DNA from: Thioalkalivibrio sp. AKL19
GTDB lineage: Bacteria; Pseudomonadota; Gammaproteobacteria; Ectothiorhodospirales; Ectothiorhodospiraceae
DNA length: 64,000 bases
Direction of reading: 5' to 3'
Assembly: GCF_000420165.1 (NCBI RefSeq)
Contig: NZ_ATUK01000001.1
Coordinates: forward strand, 1 to 64,000
Positions within the stretch are counted from its first letter, which is position 1. Each line of letters opens with the position of its first letter. This document shows positions 24,392 through 33,887 of the stretch, in pieces. The position numbers and the translations under genes were made by a program. Below the pieces are notes generated by a model. That model was not told the origin of the DNA and searched no databases. It was given only the letters and a program-made list of their open reading frames with translations.

Positions 24392-24604
24392 TTGAACTGG
24401 AGTGTTGCGAAGGGCCACTGGAAACATTTCAAGGGGAAGGTCAAGGCGCGTTGGGACAAGCTCACCGACGATGAACTGGAAACCGTGGCGGGCGAGCGCG
24501 ACCAGTTGGTGGGCTGCATCCAGGAACGCTATGGCGTGAGCCGGGACGCGGCCGAATGGCAGCTCGTGGAGTTCGAGCGGAAGCTGCGCCGGGTCCATTA
24601 CTGA
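24392..24604 (+). CDS. CsbD family stress protein
   Basis: A 70-residue protein in the CsbD family: NWSVAKGHWKHFKGKVKARWDKLTDDEL followed by AGERDQLVGCIQERYGVSRDAAEWQL. The start is TTG at 24392 because GGAGGGTGGAG precedes it and MNW is the normal family start; upstream frame does not align. CsbD proteins are stress-induced and structurally helical; exact role unknown. Confidence 0.9.
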   Translation: MNWSVAKGHWKHFKGKVKARWDKLTDDELETVAGERDQLVGCIQERYGVSRDAAEWQLVEFERKLRRVHY

Positions 24605-24814
24605 ACCGCCAGACGCGGACGACGCCTGGCCCGCGCGGGTTCGCGTCAGGGGGTGGTTGCTGGAGAGGGGCTACGAGGTAGCGGGGCGCATTGCCGGACA
24701 CTGGCGTGTCCGGCGCCGCTCCAATCCCGGGGCCTCGCTCCCCGGTTCATTCTGTATGGCCTGGCGGCATGCCCGAGGGATGGGACATCCCCCGGGGTGG
24801 GGACGATTAACGCG
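24605..24814. other. Convergent intergenic region with hairpins
   Basis: A perfect stem GCCGGACAC/GTGTCCGGC at 24693-24714 sits between the convergent CsbD and PRC-barrel genes and could act as a terminator, though no T run follows. Nothing else is seen. Confidence 0.4.
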
Positions 24815-25276
24815 TCAGTCGCGCACGTATTCCGGTGTTTCCTGCAGGGTGTCTTCATTCATGTTGATGTAGAGCTTGACCTCTCCGTCTTCGGTTGTCC
24901 GCTCGATACGGTCCCACGCGATCGCCACGTCCTTCCCGCCGAGGCCGAGAACGCCGCTGCCCGTGCTGATAACGACCGCGACAATACGGCCATCCCGATC
25001 GATGACCAGATCGTGGATCTCGCCGATCTCGTCGTGGCTCGCGCGGTCGTGGATCTTCTGATCCATCAGGTCCGAGACGTGCAGCCCCTGGTCCGGCATA
25101 CGCTGGAGATGGGGGGCCTCGTCGCGGGCGTCCGCGCGGCGTTCTTCCATGACCTCGTGGCCGTTCGCGCCCCTCTCGTATTCGCCGGCTATCGTGCCGT
25201 TCATTACGCCGGCCAGGCCAAAGACGAAGAGGGGGACGCTGGCGGCGACGAGTTTGGTTGAGGCGAGTTTTATCAT
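24815..25276 (-). CDS. Exported PRC-barrel domain protein
   Basis: A 153-residue protein beginning MIKLASTKLVAASVPLFVFG after CAGGAGCGTACCC; an upstream in-frame ATG lacks a site. The N-terminus is a signal peptide. A charged linker precedes a PRC-barrel-like domain: LHVSDLMDQKIHDRASHDEIGEIHDLVIDRDGRIVAVVI and LGGKDVAIAWDRIE. Exported PRC-barrel proteins are common near stress genes such as CsbD, and this one is convergent with CsbD. Role unknown, perhaps envelope stress or pH homeostasis. Confidence 0.85.
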   Translation of the reverse strand: MIKLASTKLVAASVPLFVFGLAGVMNGTIAGEYERGANGHEVMEERRADARDEAPHLQRMPDQGLHVSDLMDQKIHDRASHDEIGEIHDLVIDRDGRIVAVVISTGSGVLGLGGKDVAIAWDRIERTTEDGEVKLYINMNEDTLQETPEYVRD

Positions 25277-25549
25277 GGGTACGCTCCTGGAAGGGTGCGG
25301 CATTCAAGCCGCCAGTCGATGTCGCGTGCAGCGCACGGGCAGCTTGAGCCCACGCTGCGAACGCGCCATTGATCATGCGGAGCGACTCCACCGGGGTCTG
25401 TACGCTGAGGCACACACCCGGTGGGTGCCGGGAAGTCCGTCCAGCCGGGCCAGGGGTGGCCGTCGCATGGACGCGCGCTGGGACGCGACGGGCGCCGAGA
25501 AGGCCGGCAATCGGCGTGGATTCAGGCATTTCCAAACCCGTCCGCTACA

Positions 25550-26257
25550 TCACCTCCGGGGGATGGGGTGATAGGGGGTGCTGCGTACCCGGTCGTGCTC
25601 GACCATGCGGTAGTGGACGAAGTCGTCCTTGTCGTGGAAGTGCAGGAAGGGGTTGCCCGCGTCCTCCTCCTCCAGCGTCGATTCCGGCTTTTCCGCGTAG
25701 TTGTGGCCCGGGTGGATACAGGTATGGGCCGGAAGCCCCTCGCGCAGGCCGTTGAGGGTGTGGAACATCTGCTCGGGATCGCCGCCGGCCAGGTCGCAGC
25801 GGCCGCAGCCGGAGACGAACAGGGTGTCGCCGGTGATCAGGTCGTCGCCCGCCGGAATGTGGAAGCAGGCGGAGCCGGGGGTGTGGCCGGGTGTATGCAG
25901 GAAGCGGATCTCGGTGTCGCCCAGACGCATCTCGTCGCCACCGTGGTGTAGTTCCGGACGTTCCAGCTCCTTGCCCCAGAACTCGGCCTCGGGCTTGAGC
26001 AGGTGCAGTCGCGCATTTGGATACTGTTCAAGGATTGCCTCGACCCCGTTGATGTGGTCGTGGTGGCTGTGCGTCAGCAGGATGTCGGAGATGTCGACTT
26101 CGTTTTCGTGGGCCTGACGGATGATCGCCTCCGGATCCCAGGCTGGATCGACCACGGCGCCACGATGACTGGCGCGATCCTCGATGAGGTAGACGAAGTT
26201 CTCCATCGGTCCGAGTTCCTGGCGGTGGATGCGATAGGGCAGGGCGTTGCGGTCCAT
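25550..26257 (-). CDS. Metallo-beta-lactamase fold hydrolase (glyoxalase II-like)
   Basis: A 235-residue MBL-fold hydrolase related to hydroxyacylglutathione hydrolases. Metal ligands are in THSHHDHINGVEA, the later HTPGHTPGSACF, GDTLFVSGCGRCDL and the C-terminal HPGHNYAEKP. The ATG at 26257 has GGAG nine bases upstream and aligns with the family start. The short divergent spacer (74 bases) suggests a shared control region with the TPMT-like methyltransferase. Substrate is probably a glutathione or other thioester; persulfide dioxygenase is less likely from these motifs. Confidence 0.88.
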   Translation of the reverse strand: MDRNALPYRIHRQELGPMENFVYLIEDRASHRGAVVDPAWDPEAIIRQAHENEVDISDILLTHSHHDHINGVEAILEQYPNARLHLLKPEAEFWGKELERPELHHGGDEMRLGDTEIRFLHTPGHTPGSACFHIPAGDDLITGDTLFVSGCGRCDLAGGDPEQMFHTLNGLREGLPAHTCIHPGHNYAEKPESTLEEEDAGNPFLHFHDKDDFVHYRMVEHDRVRSTPYHPIPRR

Positions 26258-26331
26258 CGGCGCGTCTCCGTGAAAAGTTGGGGGTTTGGTATGGTCCATG
26301 TGCTGACCATCCTGTGCCGAGAAGGAGCCCG

Positions 26332-26952
26332 ATGCCAAATTCCGAGAACGTTCCCGTTGCCTCCGAAACCTTCGACGCGGAGGCCGACTGGGAGGCCCGT
26401 TACCAGGCGGGCTCGACCCGCTGGGATCGTGGCCAGCCCAGTCCCTCGCTGGAGCGCTGGCTGGGGCTCACCGCGCTGTCGCCGGGGGCACATATCGTGG
26501 TGCCCGGTTGTGGGTTTGGCCACGAGGTGCCGGCCCTGGCGGCCCGGGGTTTCCGCGTGACGGGCCTGGATGTGGCGCCGACCCCGGTCTTGCGGCTGCG
26601 CCACCGGCTGGAACAGGCCGGTCTCCAGGCGGACGTGGCGCAGGCCGACATGCTCGCCTGGCAACCGAATGTCCCGGTAGACGGGATCTACGAACAGACC
26701 TCGCTCTGCGCCCTGCCGCCCGGTCAGTGGCTCGCCTACGAGCGCCAGTTGCATGTCTGGTTGCGGCCGGGCGGGGAATTGTTCGCGTGTTTCATGCAGA
26801 CCGGTCGCGAGGGCGGGCCTCCGTTCCATTGCGCGGTGCCGGACATGCGTGAGCTTTTTCCTGCAGACCGCTGGGAGTGGAGCGACGACGTGGGGCGGAC
26901 CGATCACACCAACGGCAAGTACGAGGTGCTGTACCTTCTGATCCGGCGGTAA
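26332..26952 (+). CDS. TPMT-family SAM-dependent methyltransferase
   Basis: A 206-residue class I methyltransferase of the thiopurine S-methyltransferase family. GAAGGAG precedes the ATG. Motifs are TRWDRGQPSPSLERWL, the SAM-binding GAHIVVPGCGFGHEVPALA, VTGLDVAPTPVLRLR and GIYEQTSLCALPPGQW. Bacterial relatives methylate selenite, tellurite or thiols to volatile products. A role in sulfur or metalloid detoxification is inferred from the family and from the divergent glyoxalase II-like gene. Confidence 0.87.
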   Translation: MPNSENVPVASETFDAEADWEARYQAGSTRWDRGQPSPSLERWLGLTALSPGAHIVVPGCGFGHEVPALAARGFRVTGLDVAPTPVLRLRHRLEQAGLQADVAQADMLAWQPNVPVDGIYEQTSLCALPPGQWLAYERQLHVWLRPGGELFACFMQTGREGGPPFHCAVPDMRELFPADRWEWSDDVGRTDHTNGKYEVLYLLIRR

Positions 26953-27123
26953 GCGGCGCGTAACGGTGTGTTTTCGGGACGGATGTCCCTGTTTGCGCAC
27001 GGCCTACCCTGTCGGTACCCGGGGGATGCGGTGAAGTGCAGGTACATGATCTAGATTCGTTGAGGGGAAGCCAGTCGGCCGAGTGGGCCAGGGTTCCTCG
27101 TTCATCCCAAACAGGAGCGTGCG

Positions 27124-27642
27124 ATGAAAGTCTGGATACTGGCCTTGCTGTTGGTGCTGATGCCGTTTCCCCTGACGGCCTCGGACGCCGAAGACGTGGA
27201 GGAGCTCGATCGCGAGACCCTGCAGCAGATGGTCCGTCACAGTGTGGAGCTGGTCCGCATCGAGGATGGCGTAAGTATCGATGACGCCATCGAGTCGATG
27301 AAGCTGCGCGCGAATCTGCGCAATTTCCAGGAAGTGGCCGATCTGCCGCTGTCGGATCAGGTGACCGCCATGGGCGGCGAAGGCAATTACATGCGCATCC
27401 TCGCGTTCTGCGATGCGTTGATCGCCAACCAGATGGTGCAGCACGACATCATCTTCGCGAGCTTCCTGCCATGCCGCATCGCGGTGGTGGAAGACGACGA
27501 GGGGCAGGGCTGGATCGTGACCACCAACATGGACATGATGCTGCACGCGACGGATCTCCCCGAGGATCTCGAGGCGACCGCGCGCGAAGTGCGTGACACG
27601 ATCTACAGCATCGTCGAGGCCGGGCGCACCGGAGATTTCTGA
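27124..27642 (+). CDS. Exported DUF302-domain protein
   Basis: A 172-residue protein with signal peptide MKVWILALLLVLMPFPLTASD and a DUF302-type body (MRILAFCDALIANQMVQHDIIFASFLPCRIAVVEDDEGQGWIVTTNMD), the family's usual region of Cys-containing strands. CAGGAGCGTGCG precedes the ATG. A second, divergent DUF302 protein is encoded at 54408-54926. DUF302 proteins occur in many sulfur oxidisers; function is unknown. Confidence 0.82.
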   Translation: MKVWILALLLVLMPFPLTASDAEDVEELDRETLQQMVRHSVELVRIEDGVSIDDAIESMKLRANLRNFQEVADLPLSDQVTAMGGEGNYMRILAFCDALIANQMVQHDIIFASFLPCRIAVVEDDEGQGWIVTTNMDMMLHATDLPEDLEATAREVRDTIYSIVEAGRTGDF

Positions 27643-27654
27643 ACGTCCATATGA

Positions 27655-27689
27655 AACGCCCGCGGCTCCTTCCGGAGGACGCGGGCGTT
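27655..27689. terminator. Bidirectional terminator
   Basis: Stem AACGCCCGCG/CGCGGGCGTT between the convergent DUF302 and deaD genes, followed by TTG on the plus strand and by a weak T stretch on the minus strand. Confidence 0.65.
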
Positions 27690-27718
27690 GTCTGGTACGC
27701 GCCTTTGAGTTGCCGCGC

Positions 27719-29671
27719 TTAGCCGTTGGCGGCCTTGCGCTTGATCATCAGCGTACCGTCGGCACGCGAAGCGGCCGTCTTCTGGCCCCCGGGGGCCTTG
27801 CCGGCGGGGCGTTTGCCGGTGGCGGCATAGGCCGGACGCTTGCGGTTGGCCGGCGCCGGGCCGCGCTTGTTACCGCCCGGCTTGCTGAAGGATTTCGGCT
27901 TGCCGCCGGGCGCGGGCTTTTCGCTGCGCGTACCGGCCGGCTTGCGCGGCGTCGGTTGGGGGGTGTCTTCCTGGCTGGCCGCCTGGCCCGGGCGGGGCGC
28001 CTGGCGGGTCAGTTCCAGCTTGCGATTGGCCACGTGGATGTTGCCCAGGCGGCGAATCGAGGCTTCGTCCAGGGAAGCCGGAAGATCCACGTGGCTGTGA
28101 TCGTCGCGCAGGCCGATGCGTCCAATATCGCGACCGTTCAGGCCACCCTCGTTCGCCAGGGCGCCGACGATGGCGCCCGGAGCCACACCGTTATTGCGCC
28201 CCACGGGCATGTAGTAGCGCACCATGTCGGCTTCCGGCTCGCGATCCTTCCCACGTGACGGACGTTCGCCGCGCGGTTTCGCGTCGCGGCGGTTGTTGCC
28301 GCGTTCCGGATAGGGTGCACGGGCGGCGGCCAGCAGTGGATCGTTGCCCTTGTGTGCGTTTGCGTCCAGCGGGCTGCCGGCTGTCGCCAGGGCGATCAGG
28401 GCGGTGGCGAGCTCGCGTTCGGATACGTCGCTGTCCGCCAGCAGGCGCTCGACCAGGGCCTCGTGCGTGCTGGCCTGGTCGCTGCCCAGCAGGGCCTGTA
28501 CGCGCTCCGCGAAGCGGCCCTCGCGACGGGCCTGGACGGCCTGGCGGTCCGGCAGCGGCTGTTCGCGCACCGGCTTGCCGGTGAGGCGTTCGATGTCCTT
28601 CAGCATGCGGCGCTTGCGCGGCTCCAGGAACAGGATGGCGCGGCCCTTGCGACCGGCGCGGCCGGTACGGCCGATGCGGTGCACGTAGACCTCGGCATCG
28701 CCCGGGGCATCGAAGTTGAATACGTGGCTGATGCGCGGAACATCGATCCCGCGGGCGGCGACGTCCGTCGCCACGATCACGTCCAGGCGACCGTCGCGCA
28801 GATCACTCACGACGCGCTCGCGCTCGCCCTGTTCCATGTCGCCATTCAGGGCGGAGGCGGCAATGCCGGCCTGGCTCAGGGCATCGGCAATCTCGACCGT
28901 GGAGGCCTTGGTACGGGCAAAGACCACCGCGCCGTCCAGGCCGTCCTCGGTCTCCATCAGACGGGTCAGGGCCTCCAGCTTGTGCCGGGCGTCGACCAGG
29001 CAGTAGCTCTGGTCGATATCGGTGCCCGCCTCGTTTCCGGCGCCAATCTTGATCTCTTTCGGCTCGCGCATGTGGCGGTGCGCGATGCGGCGGATGGGCG
29101 CGGGCATGGTGGCCGAGAACAGGGTGGTCTGGCGACTCTCGGGGGTCTGTTCCAGGATCCACTCGATCTCTTCGACAAAGCCCATGCGCAGCATTTCGTC
29201 GGCTTCGTCCAGCACCACGACGCGCAGGGCGTCCAGGTTCAGGGTGCCGCGCTTGATGTGGTCCACCACGCGGCCGGGCGTGCCGACGACGATCTGCGGG
29301 CCCTTGCGCAGGGCGCGCAGCTGTTCGCCCATCGGCTGGCCGCCGTAGACGGGCAGCACATCGATGCCAGCGAAACCGGCGGCGAATTCGGTCAGCGCGC
29401 CGGCCACCTGGTTGGCCAGCTCGCGGGTCGGGGCCAGGACCAGCGCCTGGGGCACTCGCTGGGCCGCGTCGATCAGGTCGATCAGCGGCAGGCCAAAGGC
29501 GCCGGTCTTGCCGGTGCCGGTCTGGGCCTCGCCCAGGACGTCACGGCCTTCCAGCAGTGCGGGAATGCAGGCGGCCTGGACAGGGGTCGGGGCAGAGAAG
29601 CCCATGTTCGACAGGGCACGGACCAGCGACTCGGAAAGCCCGAGCTGGGAGAAGGAGGGGGAATCAGACAT
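27719..29671 (-). CDS. deaD: DEAD-box RNA helicase DeaD/CsdA
   Basis: A 650-residue helicase. Motifs in order: Q motif GFSAPTPVQ, Walker A AQTGTGKTGAF, PTRELANQV, TPGRVVDH, VLDEADEML, SATMP, VIVATDVAARGIDV and HRIGRTGRAGR. After the helicase core comes a DbpA-like RNA-binding domain (YYMPVGRNNGVAPGAIVGALANEGGLNGRDIG) and a Lys/Gly/Pro-rich basic tail of about 130 residues. It remodels structured RNA in ribosome assembly and cold adaptation. No operon partner. Confidence 0.95.
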   Translation of the reverse strand: MSDSPSFSQLGLSESLVRALSNMGFSAPTPVQAACIPALLEGRDVLGEAQTGTGKTGAFGLPLIDLIDAAQRVPQALVLAPTRELANQVAGALTEFAAGFAGIDVLPVYGGQPMGEQLRALRKGPQIVVGTPGRVVDHIKRGTLNLDALRVVVLDEADEMLRMGFVEEIEWILEQTPESRQTTLFSATMPAPIRRIAHRHMREPKEIKIGAGNEAGTDIDQSYCLVDARHKLEALTRLMETEDGLDGAVVFARTKASTVEIADALSQAGIAASALNGDMEQGERERVVSDLRDGRLDVIVATDVAARGIDVPRISHVFNFDAPGDAEVYVHRIGRTGRAGRKGRAILFLEPRKRRMLKDIERLTGKPVREQPLPDRQAVQARREGRFAERVQALLGSDQASTHEALVERLLADSDVSERELATALIALATAGSPLDANAHKGNDPLLAAARAPYPERGNNRRDAKPRGERPSRGKDREPEADMVRYYMPVGRNNGVAPGAIVGALANEGGLNGRDIGRIGLRDDHSHVDLPASLDEASIRRLGNIHVANRKLELTRQAPRPGQAASQEDTPQPTPRKPAGTRSEKPAPGGKPKSFSKPGGNKRGPAPANRKRPAYAATGKRPAGKAPGGQKTAASRADGTLMIKRKAANG

Positions 29672-30023
29672 TGGGGGTACTCACACAGGCCGGAAACGAA
29701 GGCCCGGCGAAAATCGGATGGCAACTGCCAACCCGGCATCATACACGAATCGAGCACGCAAGAAGCGAAAACTTCGAGAAATGCTCGCGGTTCCGGGGGT
29801 GGTCGGGGGCACCCAGACATCGGGATGGGGAGTGCCGGGTCGGCCGTGCGTCCATACCGGATGCTACCGGATCGGCTGCAAACATCCTGCGATTTGAGGC
29901 GCTGGAATGATCGCGCCCGGATGATCCGTCTCTTCGCGATATGGGCGCGCGGGCACCTTCTTCGCATTGTCCCACCTGAGCTGTCGGGATATAGTTGGTC
30001 AATGGACGTTTCCTGGATGCGTT

Positions 30024-30386
30024 ATGTCGCTTAATCCCTCGGACCTGTTTAACCTGCTGGCCGACGAGACGCGGTTGCGGTCGCTATTGCTGATGCAGGC
30101 GGAAGGGGAGTTGTGCGTTTGCGAGCTGACGCACGCGCTCGAGATGTCCCAGCCGAAGGTGTCGCGGCACCTGGCGGCGCTTCGGCAATACCAGGTGGTC
30201 AGTACCCGGCGTGCGAGCAACTGGATCTATTACCAGCTCTCGCCGGAGCTCCCGGTGTGGGCCTCGGAGGTCCTTCAGACTGCCGATCGCGCCGTATCCA
30301 GGACCGAGCCGTACCGGACCGACCGCGAGCGGCTTAGTACTGCGCCCAGCCGCGCGGAGTGCGTGGACTCGGCGGACTCTGCCTGA
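30024..30386 (+). CDS. arsR: ArsR-family metalloregulator
   Basis: A 120-residue winged-helix repressor. The DNA-binding region contains the ELCVCELTHALEMSQPKVSRHLAAL motif; ELCVCE holds the Cys pair that binds As(III) in ArsR. GTG-free ATG start is chosen at 30024 because the family start aligns (SLNPSDLFNLLADETRLR); an upstream in-frame ATG gives an unrelated extension. No ars efflux or reductase gene is adjacent, so its target is elsewhere or itself. The gene is convergent to lplA with a strong hairpin between. Confidence 0.88.
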   Translation: MSLNPSDLFNLLADETRLRSLLLMQAEGELCVCELTHALEMSQPKVSRHLAALRQYQVVSTRRASNWIYYQLSPELPVWASEVLQTADRAVSRTEPYRTDRERLSTAPSRAECVDSADSA

Positions 30387-30419
30387 CGCCGCCGGGCCCT
30401 GAAACGCCGCCGTAAAAGC

Positions 30420-30455
30420 GACGGCCGGATCGCCGGGAAAGGCGGTCCGGCCGTC
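30420..30455. terminator. Bidirectional rho-independent terminator
   Basis: Long stem GACGGCCGGATCGCC/GGCGGTCCGGCCGTC followed by GTCTTTT on the plus strand and by CTTTTA on the minus strand, between arsR and lplA. Confidence 0.85.
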
Positions 30456-30480
30456 GTCTTTTGGGCGGCCGGTTGACAGA

Positions 30481-31560
30481 TCAATGAGGCTCTCGGTGCA
30501 CGCAGGCGAGGATCGCGGTGGCGATGTCGGCGGGTTCGATTCCGGGGGCATCCAGGCCGATCTCCTGCATGCAGGTGGCCGCGGCGCTTCGCAGGGCTTC
30601 TTCTTCCAGTGGCTGGCCGTGCAGGGCGTCGGCGATGCGGTCCATGCCGTCTTCCGGGAAGACCGTGAAATCGCCGGACAGCAGGAGATCCGCGATGTGG
30701 TCGTCCTTCTCCATCAGCTGGGCGCGGATGAGGCCGCCGGCGGCCTTGTGGGCACCTTCGGTCAGGTGGGTTCCGGCGGCGATCTTGACGCCCATCTCGA
30801 CGAATTTGCGGCCCTTGCGGTAGGTCCATTCGGGGTCGGTCAGCTCGGCCATCTGCTCCTCGATGGCGGCGGTTTCCTCGGCCGTGGGTTCGCTCATCGC
30901 GACCTCGACGGCGAGGTCGCTGGCTACGCGCTTCAGGAAGGCGTCGCGCACGGTCTCGCGGGCGGGCATCTCGCCGAGTTCGCGTGACAGCGTGGTGATG
31001 TAGTCCTCCATGCCGGCGCGCAGCTTGTCGCGGAACTTCTCCGACGGGACCTTGAGGCAGCGCGCCATGGTGGCGGTGTCGAAGTCGAACATGAAGCTGC
31101 CGACCATCACGGTGGCGTTGCCAATGCTGGCGGCACCCGTGCCCCCGATCTTGCGTCCGTCCACGTGGATGTCGTTCACCGGGCGGAAGGTCGCGTTCAC
31201 GCCCAGGTCCTGGTAGGTGTTGATCACCGGGTCGATGAACTTCTTGTAGATGTCGGAGACGATCCGCGGGGCCTTGGACGACGGATAGATGAAGTGGAAG
31301 AACATCTGGTTGTGGTCCAGATACACCGCACCGCCACCGACGTGGCGGCGGATGATCGGCAGGTTCTGTTCCTTGCAGAAGTCTTCGTCGGCCTCCAGGG
31401 CGATCTCCTGATGCAACCCGACGCAGACATACGGGTCGTCGGGGTTGACCAGGGTGAGCACCGGGTCGTCGTCCTTGCCCATGGCTTCGGCGATGCCGTG
31501 GTAGACCGCCTGGGAACGCACGGCGGGCTGCTGGCCGAAATCGATTACACGTAAACGCAT
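30481..31560 (-). CDS. lplA: Lipoate-protein ligase A family protein
   Basis: A 359-residue ligase. The signature RRHVGGGAVYLDHNQMFFHF carries the family's RRxxGGGxV(F/Y)HD-like site, KIGGTGAASIGNATVMVGSFMFDFD supports the lipoate/AMP pocket, and the C-terminal third matches the accessory LplB-like domain (KGRKFVEMGVKIAAGTHL). It joins lipoate to lipoyl domains. In many sulfur oxidisers a related ligase serves the lipoate-binding proteins of the sHdr pathway, but no hdr, lbpA or lipS gene lies here, so the partner cannot be told from this window. Confidence 0.9.
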   Translation of the reverse strand: MRLRVIDFGQQPAVRSQAVYHGIAEAMGKDDDPVLTLVNPDDPYVCVGLHQEIALEADEDFCKEQNLPIIRRHVGGGAVYLDHNQMFFHFIYPSSKAPRIVSDIYKKFIDPVINTYQDLGVNATFRPVNDIHVDGRKIGGTGAASIGNATVMVGSFMFDFDTATMARCLKVPSEKFRDKLRAGMEDYITTLSRELGEMPARETVRDAFLKRVASDLAVEVAMSEPTAEETAAIEEQMAELTDPEWTYRKGRKFVEMGVKIAAGTHLTEGAHKAAGGLIRAQLMEKDDHIADLLLSGDFTVFPEDGMDRIADALHGQPLEEEALRSAAATCMQEIGLDAPGIEPADIATAILACVHREPH

Positions 31561-31604
31561 GGTGTTGTCCTTGTCTTGTCTTGGGGGCGATGTCTGCGGC
31601 CGGT

Positions 31605-33743
31605 CTAGAACTCGGCGTTCCAGGTGAGCCCGAAGCTGCGGCCGGGGGCCCAGATATCCTGTACGCCATTGGCCGGGTCCAGGCGTGCCTCGGTCATTTC
31701 GTTGACGTGCTCGCGGTAGGTCTTGTTAGCGATGTTGGTCACGCTAAAGGTGATCTCGTTGGAACGAAAGCCGGCGCTGGGCCCGAAGCGGTAGCCGACG
31801 GCGAGGTCGGCGGTGGCGAATCCGGAGGTGTTGCGTTCGCTGTTCTCCGTGAAGGTGTCGGCCGTCCGGCTCTGGCTCGCCACGGCCCGGATGCGGGCAT
31901 CCCACTGCCAGCCTTGGGCCACCGAATGGTTGAGCCCAACACTGGCTTCAGGCGGCGGCATCTGGGTCAGCGGCTCGCTAAAGCGGCTGTCGCGGTTCTC
32001 GCCACGGATCCAGGTGCCAGTGGCGTAGCCGGTGATGGCGTCGGTGAAGGCATGTTCCACCAAGGCCTCAAGACCGTGGATGCGAGCTTCGTCGAGGTTG
32101 ATTGTCTCCTTGGTGGGCCTTGGTGCACCTTCCACCACCCGTCCTCCGATGTAGTCGCGGATGCGGCTCTCGTAGGCCGAGACGGTGTACGAGGTCGCGC
32201 CGATCCGGCCGCGGGCGCCCACCTCGAAGGTGCGGTTGCGTTCCGGATCCAGCTGCGGGTTGCTCTGCCAGGTGAAACCGTCGCTGTAGGGGTAGGTCAG
32301 GTAGCGTTCCAGCAGGCTGGCGGAGCGGTAGCCCTCTGACAGGCTGAAGTAGGGGTTGAAGGCCTCGTCCAGGTGCCAGGTGAGCCCGGCCGACCAGCTC
32401 AGGTTGCGGTCGGTCTTGTCTAGAGGGCCACTTACACGCAGAGCGTCGTCCGCGCTTCCCCGCACCTCGTCGTAGCGGGCTCCGACGTTCACGGTGGCCC
32501 AGTCAAGGTAGGTCTCGTGCTGGGCAAAAACGCCGACCGATTCGATCCGACCATTGGTGATCAGTGGGTTCGGTGCGGCTTCACTCGGTCGAAAATCGTT
32601 GTCCACCGAACCAAAATTCGATACCGGGCTGGCACGCAGGCGCCAGGCCTCGGCGCCTACGAGGAGGATCTGGTCATCGGTGGGAACCAGCTCGGTCTGT
32701 ACCTGCAGGCCATCGGTGGTGAAGTCGGTATCAGAGGTCCGATAGTCTCGGCCGAGTTCCGCGTTCCAGTCGTAGTTTCCGCGGGAGAGTTCCTGCCGAT
32801 AAATTGAGGCCTCCACTCGCGGTGCCCAGGCACCGTTCAACTCACCTTCGTAGCTTAATTCGACAAGGTCGCGGGTCTGACGCGGAGTGTAGTGGGTGTT
32901 CAGGCCCTGTGGAGGGGCCATTTGCCTCTCCTCCCCCTGGAGTGTGTCCGGATCAATCGGGTTGAAGTTGCGCGAGGCGAGGTACCAGACGTCCTTGCGC
33001 TCGTCGCGCTGGGCGCGGAACTGGACCTCGTGGCCTGGTGCGAGCTTGCCGCGGTAGCGCAGGTGATAGGCGTTCTGTTCGGTGCCGGAGTCGCGCAGAC
33101 GATCGCCGTCGCCGTTCTTGTAGTCGTCGGTGTTCAGGTATGCGGTGGAGAGGTCCAGCACGTTGCGGTCGTTGGAGACGGTGACGCCGACCGCGCCGCG
33201 GATGCCTTCGTCGACCGAGGTGACGCCCAGGCGGGAGAAGCCGCGGGTCTCGGGTTCTTCAGTGAAATCGCCGCCGCGGGTGATGATGTTGATCACGCCG
33301 CCCATGGCACCGGCGCCGTAGAGCACGGAGCCCGGGCCGCGCACGATCTCGATGCGTTCGATGAGGTCGACGTTGACATAGGAAGCCAGCGAGCCGCGGG
33401 CCGGCGGCTGCATCGCGTTGATGCGCACGCCGTCCACGAGAACCAGCACCTGGTCGCGCTTCAGGCCGCGGATGATCGGATCGGAGCCCACCGATCCGTC
33501 CACGGCCGTGGCGACACCCGGCTGGCCGCGCAGCAGGTCGCCGAGGGTGCGGGCCTCGCGGTTGCGGATTTCGCTGGCCTCGATCACGGTGACGGAGGAC
33601 GGCGTCTCGTCGATCAGGGTCTCGTATCCGGTGGCCGTAACCGATACGGTTCCCAGCGTCTGCGAGGCCTCCTGGCCATGGGCGAGGGCGGGTGATACAA
33701 GCAGACTGGCCAGCGTCAGGTGACCGACAACACGACGTTTCAT
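31605..33743 (-). CDS. TonB-dependent outer membrane receptor
   Basis: A 712-residue receptor starting MKRRVVGHLTLASLLVSPALA with a signal peptide. The TonB box and plug follow (TLGTVSVTATGYETLIDETPSSVTVIEASEIRNREARTLGDLLRGQPGVATAVDG, GPGSVLYGAGAMGGVINIITRGG), then a 22-stranded barrel ending GRSFGLTWNAEF with a terminal Phe. The closest style is colicin I/siderophore or cobalamin receptors. Neighbouring genes do not fix the substrate; an iron chelate is the default inference. Confidence 0.93.
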   Translation of the reverse strand: MKRRVVGHLTLASLLVSPALAHGQEASQTLGTVSVTATGYETLIDETPSSVTVIEASEIRNREARTLGDLLRGQPGVATAVDGSVGSDPIIRGLKRDQVLVLVDGVRINAMQPPARGSLASYVNVDLIERIEIVRGPGSVLYGAGAMGGVINIITRGGDFTEEPETRGFSRLGVTSVDEGIRGAVGVTVSNDRNVLDLSTAYLNTDDYKNGDGDRLRDSGTEQNAYHLRYRGKLAPGHEVQFRAQRDERKDVWYLASRNFNPIDPDTLQGEERQMAPPQGLNTHYTPRQTRDLVELSYEGELNGAWAPRVEASIYRQELSRGNYDWNAELGRDYRTSDTDFTTDGLQVQTELVPTDDQILLVGAEAWRLRASPVSNFGSVDNDFRPSEAAPNPLITNGRIESVGVFAQHETYLDWATVNVGARYDEVRGSADDALRVSGPLDKTDRNLSWSAGLTWHLDEAFNPYFSLSEGYRSASLLERYLTYPYSDGFTWQSNPQLDPERNRTFEVGARGRIGATSYTVSAYESRIRDYIGGRVVEGAPRPTKETINLDEARIHGLEALVEHAFTDAITGYATGTWIRGENRDSRFSEPLTQMPPPEASVGLNHSVAQGWQWDARIRAVASQSRTADTFTENSERNTSGFATADLAVGYRFGPSAGFRSNEITFSVTNIANKTYREHVNEMTEARLDPANGVQDIWAPGRSFGLTWNAEF

Positions 33744-33887
33744 GGCTGGATGGCTCCCCAATAAGCATTCAAGAACGCGCTAAAGTAGGTTCGTCGATCA
33801 CGAAGGGCAACTTAAACCCCGGATGGCCAGGCCCATTCTGGGCATGTCATGGCCGTTGGCGAACATGGGCCAGAGGAGGGATCCGCC

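Noticed and set aside
28352-30034. Long open frame on the plus strand opposite deaD
   Set aside because: It is antisense to a clear DEAD-box helicase, has shadow composition of GC-rich DNA and no family motifs.
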